DNA of 64,000 nucleotides, taken from assembly GCF_019091455.1 (NCBI RefSeq), contig NZ_JAGXJN010000012.1, positions 1 through 64,000 of the forward strand, read 5' to 3'. Below, piece after piece: positions 61,477 through 64,000 of this stretch. Numbering within the stretch: position 1 is the first letter of the stretch; each line of letters begins with the position of its first letter. Source of the stretch: Chitinophaga sp. GbtcB8 (GTDB lineage Bacteria > Bacteroidota > Bacteroidia > Chitinophagales > Chitinophagaceae). Under the pieces are notes generated by a model, which made no database searches, was not told the DNA's origin, and saw only the letters and a program-made list of their open reading frames with translations. The position numbers and the translations under genes are program-made.

Positions 61477-63201
61477 TTACTTATCCCAAAATACCGGGTA
61501 AGAAGCCGGTTGTTTCTGGTCAGGCGCATTTGCATTTACATTCAGGTCATCATTGCTCCATGGCAGCGATAGCGGATATGCGCGCTGTAATTGTACCTGT
61601 ATTGTGGGTTGTGCGCCCGGGTGTGTAACATCACCATTAATAGGCGGCTGAAAGCGGCCGCCGGGGGCCATTACAGGATCTTTAGGATTGAACACAACAG
61701 GATACCCGGTGCGTCGGTAATCTGTATACTGATCTATGCTGCTGCCAAAGCTGGCAATCCATTTTTCTGTCATGATCAGCTGCAGCTGGCCGGCAGCAGG
61801 TTTGGCATTGTATTCAGTCATCACTTTATCCATGTAAGTAGTAGCAGCCGCTGTACCGGCTATCTGGGGCACGCTTTGGCTGGGACCAACCAGTCCTACC
61901 ACATAATCCACCTGTTTAAAAGACTCTTCCATGGCCGCTTGGAAAGTAGCTCTTGCATCACCCGTGGCAACACCGGCATGCATCAGCTCTGCTTCTATAT
62001 ACAGCACATCTGCATACGTCAGGAACTTATAGGGCGCAGCACCAGTACCGCTGGTACCATCTACTTTATCTGCTTCGCCATCATCATAACGGCCGCCTAC
62101 CGGGTAAATACCAAACACGGTCATGCTCTGGTCCTGTGACCAGTCACGATTGGGACCAACGGAGCCGAACACAATAGACAGGAAACCGCCATCCCTGTAC
62201 TCAGAAGGGCTCTGCGGGGCCTGGCTTGGCGTCAGCTGCTGATACATGTAATAAGGCAGCCGCGGGTCCGGGTTACCGGTTAACACGGTTTTGTTATACC
62301 CTTTTAATATTTCATAAAACCAGGGGCTTTGATAGTGCGTTTTCTGGCCGGCATAATAATCATTAAAGCCGGGGTTACGGTCATCCGGTGTAGTTCCTTT
62401 TCCGTAAGGCAGTAAAAAGCTTTCGGATGTTTCACTGATCAGGTCACCGGAGGCAATGAGCGCATTTACCTGGGTTGATACGTTCTGCACCAGCCTTACC
62501 TGGTTATAGAGTTTAAGCTTAATGCTGTTGGCTGCTCTGGTCCACTTCTCTGCATCGCCTCCATAAATAATATCATCAGCAGAAGGTACGGCCGTATTGG
62601 CGGCATCCGCATTATTCAGATCGGCAATGGCTCCATCCAGCAAAGTGAATAATTGCGGATAGATGTCAGCTCCTTTATCATACTTAGGAAAACGGATACC
62701 ATCTGATATCATTTTGTTGGCTTCAGAAAAAGGCACATCTGCAAATACATCCACCAGCTGGCTAATGGCATATGCTTTCAGCACTTTGCCAATACCGGCA
62801 TAAATGGTATTATTTTCTTCCGTGGCCTGGTTAATGATCACTTCCACGTTTTGCAAACTGCCCAATATGTCAGATCCTACCTGTGCAGGAGAGGCGCTGT
62901 ACATACCTTTCCAGGCGCCGTTAATATTAAATTCATTCCCATCTGCCCCATATTGGTCAGGGGATTCGCGCACGGTTACCTGGTGCATATACACTGCCAG
63001 TACTTCCGTTAACCCGCGGGCGCCGCGGTTATCATTCGTAAACCCAAGTGCATATCCTAACCCCTGTTCTGCTGTGGGTAATAAGCGGTTTAAGGAAGTT
63101 TCCTCCGGGTGGTAAGGATCTTTGTTTATATCCAGGAAGTTTTTAGTACAACCGGTCATTATCACCAGCGTTACCAAAGAACTATAGATTAATCTTTTCA
63201 T
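61477..63201 (-). CDS. SusD/RagB-family surface lipoprotein, locus 2 (SusD-like_2 type)
   Basis: A 574-residue lipoprotein (lipid Cys at 18 in MTGC). CTKNFLDINKDPYHPEETSL, AKAYAISQLVDVFADVPFSE-like KAYAISQLVDVFADVPFSEA, and SLIVTEKWIASFGSSIDQYT-like IMTEKWIASFGSSIDQYTDY belong to the larger SusD-like_2 group, which differs from the shorter locus 1 protein. It follows the SusC gene by 28 nt. Confidence 0.92.
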   Translation of the reverse strand: MKRLIYSSLVTLVIMTGCTKNFLDINKDPYHPEETSLNRLLPTAEQGLGYALGFTNDNRGARGLTEVLAVYMHQVTVRESPDQYGADGNEFNINGAWKGMYSASPAQVGSDILGSLQNVEVIINQATEENNTIYAGIGKVLKAYAISQLVDVFADVPFSEANKMISDGIRFPKYDKGADIYPQLFTLLDGAIADLNNADAANTAVPSADDIIYGGDAEKWTRAANSIKLKLYNQVRLVQNVSTQVNALIASGDLISETSESFLLPYGKGTTPDDRNPGFNDYYAGQKTHYQSPWFYEILKGYNKTVLTGNPDPRLPYYMYQQLTPSQAPQSPSEYRDGGFLSIVFGSVGPNRDWSQDQSMTVFGIYPVGGRYDDGEADKVDGTSGTGAAPYKFLTYADVLYIEAELMHAGVATGDARATFQAAMEESFKQVDYVVGLVGPSQSVPQIAGTAAATTYMDKVMTEYNAKPAAGQLQLIMTEKWIASFGSSIDQYTDYRRTGYPVVFNPKDPVMAPGGRFQPPINGDVTHPGAQPTIQVQLQRAYPLSLPWSNDDLNVNANAPDQKQPASYPVFWDK

Positions 63202-63229
63202 TTTTTCCGTTTTTACAGTTTCATAAATT

Positions 63230-64000
63230 TTAGAACGTAACCTTCAGATTCACACCAAAGCGGCGGGTAGTAGGCGCAGCGGATAATTCAATACCCTGTA
63301 CATTGGTATTACCAAAGCTGTTAGCTTCGGGGTTAAACCGGGTGTACTTGGGAAAGTTAGGCGCCAGGTACCAGAGGTTACGGCCGGAGAGTGTTAAGGT
63401 AACACCACCAATAGGTGTTTTCTTAAAAAGGCTTTTCGGAAAATCATATCCCAGCGTTACTTCACGGAGTGTATACAAAGTAGCATCATATACATTCCAT
63501 TCCGTTGCAGCATTAATAGCGTAAGATTCACCGAAGTACAGCTCATTCATACTTACTGCAGTTGTATTCCTGATCTTCTCTCCTTTATCATCTAACAGGG
63601 GTTTGCCGGTATTGGCATCTCCGTAATAACCCGGAATAATGCGGGCCGTTTCACGGTCTTCTGTATCCCTGGTAACACCGCGGCCCAGCAGGGAGCTGGT
63701 GGTTACAGAGTACATATCGCCATGCTGCGTCCAGTCAAACAGGGCATTCAGGAAAAAGCCCTTATAGTTAAGCGAGGTGCTGAAACCTGCTTTAAAGTCA
63801 GGGTTCGGATCGCCGATCATACCTTGCTCTGTAGAGCGGATCAATAACCCGGTAGACGGGTCTATCAGCAGGTTGCCCTGATCATCCCTGTAATCTTTGG
63901 AACCCCGTAGGTAACCATAAGGTTTACCGGGCTCCAGGTAGGGAGAAATATCCGTTAACACATTGAACAGCGGTACACGTTCCAGGCCAGGCAGCAATTC
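63230..64000 (-). CDS. SusC/RagA-family transporter, locus 2, C-terminal part only
   Basis: The 3' end of a TonB-dependent transporter whose start lies beyond the right edge. The visible 257 codons contain late barrel strands (FSTSLNYKGFFLNALFDWTQ, LREVTLGYDFPKSLF, GVTLTLSGRNLWYLAPNFPK) and end RRFGVNLKVTF with the terminal Phe. SGRNLWYLAPNFP is typical of SusC-like C-termini. It is the first known gene of the operon with the SusD-like_2 protein and a lipoprotein. Confidence 0.92.
   Translation of the reverse strand, partial: ELLPGLERVPLFNVLTDISPYLEPGKPYGYLRGSKDYRDDQGNLLIDPSTGLLIRSTEQGMIGDPNPDFKAGFSTSLNYKGFFLNALFDWTQHGDMYSVTTSSLLGRGVTRDTEDRETARIIPGYYGDANTGKPLLDDKGEKIRNTTAVSMNELYFGESYAINAATEWNVYDATLYTLREVTLGYDFPKSLFKKTPIGGVTLTLSGRNLWYLAPNFPKYTRFNPEANSFGNTNVQGIELSAAPTTRRFGVNLKVTF

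Overview
The window is chromosomal DNA of a Bacteroidota bacterium, most likely from the Chitinophagaceae (Chitinophaga-like). The evidence is two SusC/SusD-type outer-membrane uptake loci, a MoxR/DUF58/Bat aerotolerance-type operon, many lipoproteins with a Cys at residues 17-22, a TolB-like propeller/outer-membrane barrel fusion typical of Bacteroidetes, and promoters of the Bacteroidetes sigma-A type (TTG/TTTG, 18-22 nt, TAnnTTTG). Family assignments come from reading the translated sequence; no database search was run.

Layout. 1-540: a terminator-like hairpin and a decayed reading frame. 540-7.5 kb: AraC regulator, membrane-anchored protein, gyrB, a lipoprotein, a small membrane protein and a SIMPL protein. 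7.6-18.6 kb: housekeeping genes (mfd, ferredoxin reductase-like enzyme, glyQS, YihY/BrkB, MazG-like, dtd/arfB divergent pair, a polysaccharide flippase, a metallo-beta-lactamase-fold hydrolase). 18.7-22.1 kb: the large propeller/barrel protein. 22.2-24.8 kb: an overlapping operon of a radical SAM enzyme, a small membrane protein, a diacylglycerol/undecaprenol kinase and a DUF1361 protein. 24.9-27.4 kb: a creD operon with its own winged-helix regulator and two copies of one palindromic operator. 27.5-27.9 kb: non-coding DNA with inverted repeats and a fragment copied from the neighbouring aminotransferase gene. 27.9-35.2 kb: aminotransferase, gamma carbonic anhydrase, two 50-residue lipoproteins, rsgA, and the moxR-DUF58-BatD-like-batA operon. 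35.5-45.7 kb: GNAT, cyclophilin, gcvH, VanZ, OmpA, an EF-hand protein, prfA, amidohydrolase, MscS, thioredoxin-like, MerR and M23 peptidase genes. 46-55.2 kb: alaS, a small two-gene AT-rich cassette, a PDZ protein, aldehyde dehydrogenase, gatB and a TlpA-like lipoprotein. 55.2-64 kb: two successive SusCD-type loci on the minus strand, the second cut by the window edge.

Translation fidelity and ribosome function are unusually well represented (glyQS, dtd, arfB, rsgA, prfA, alaS, gatB), but these genes are dispersed and not one operon. The most interesting items are the AT-rich cassette at 48.7-49.5 kb (a 58-residue protein translated 3 nt after a GNAT-like protein), the overlapping radical SAM/lipid kinase operon, the duplicated operator around the creD regulator, the face-to-face promoters between the M23 peptidase gene and alaS, and an interspersed TGCACATTTGCA-type repeat that supplies the -33 box of glyQS. 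I found no tRNA, rRNA, CRISPR array, intact transposase or prophage.
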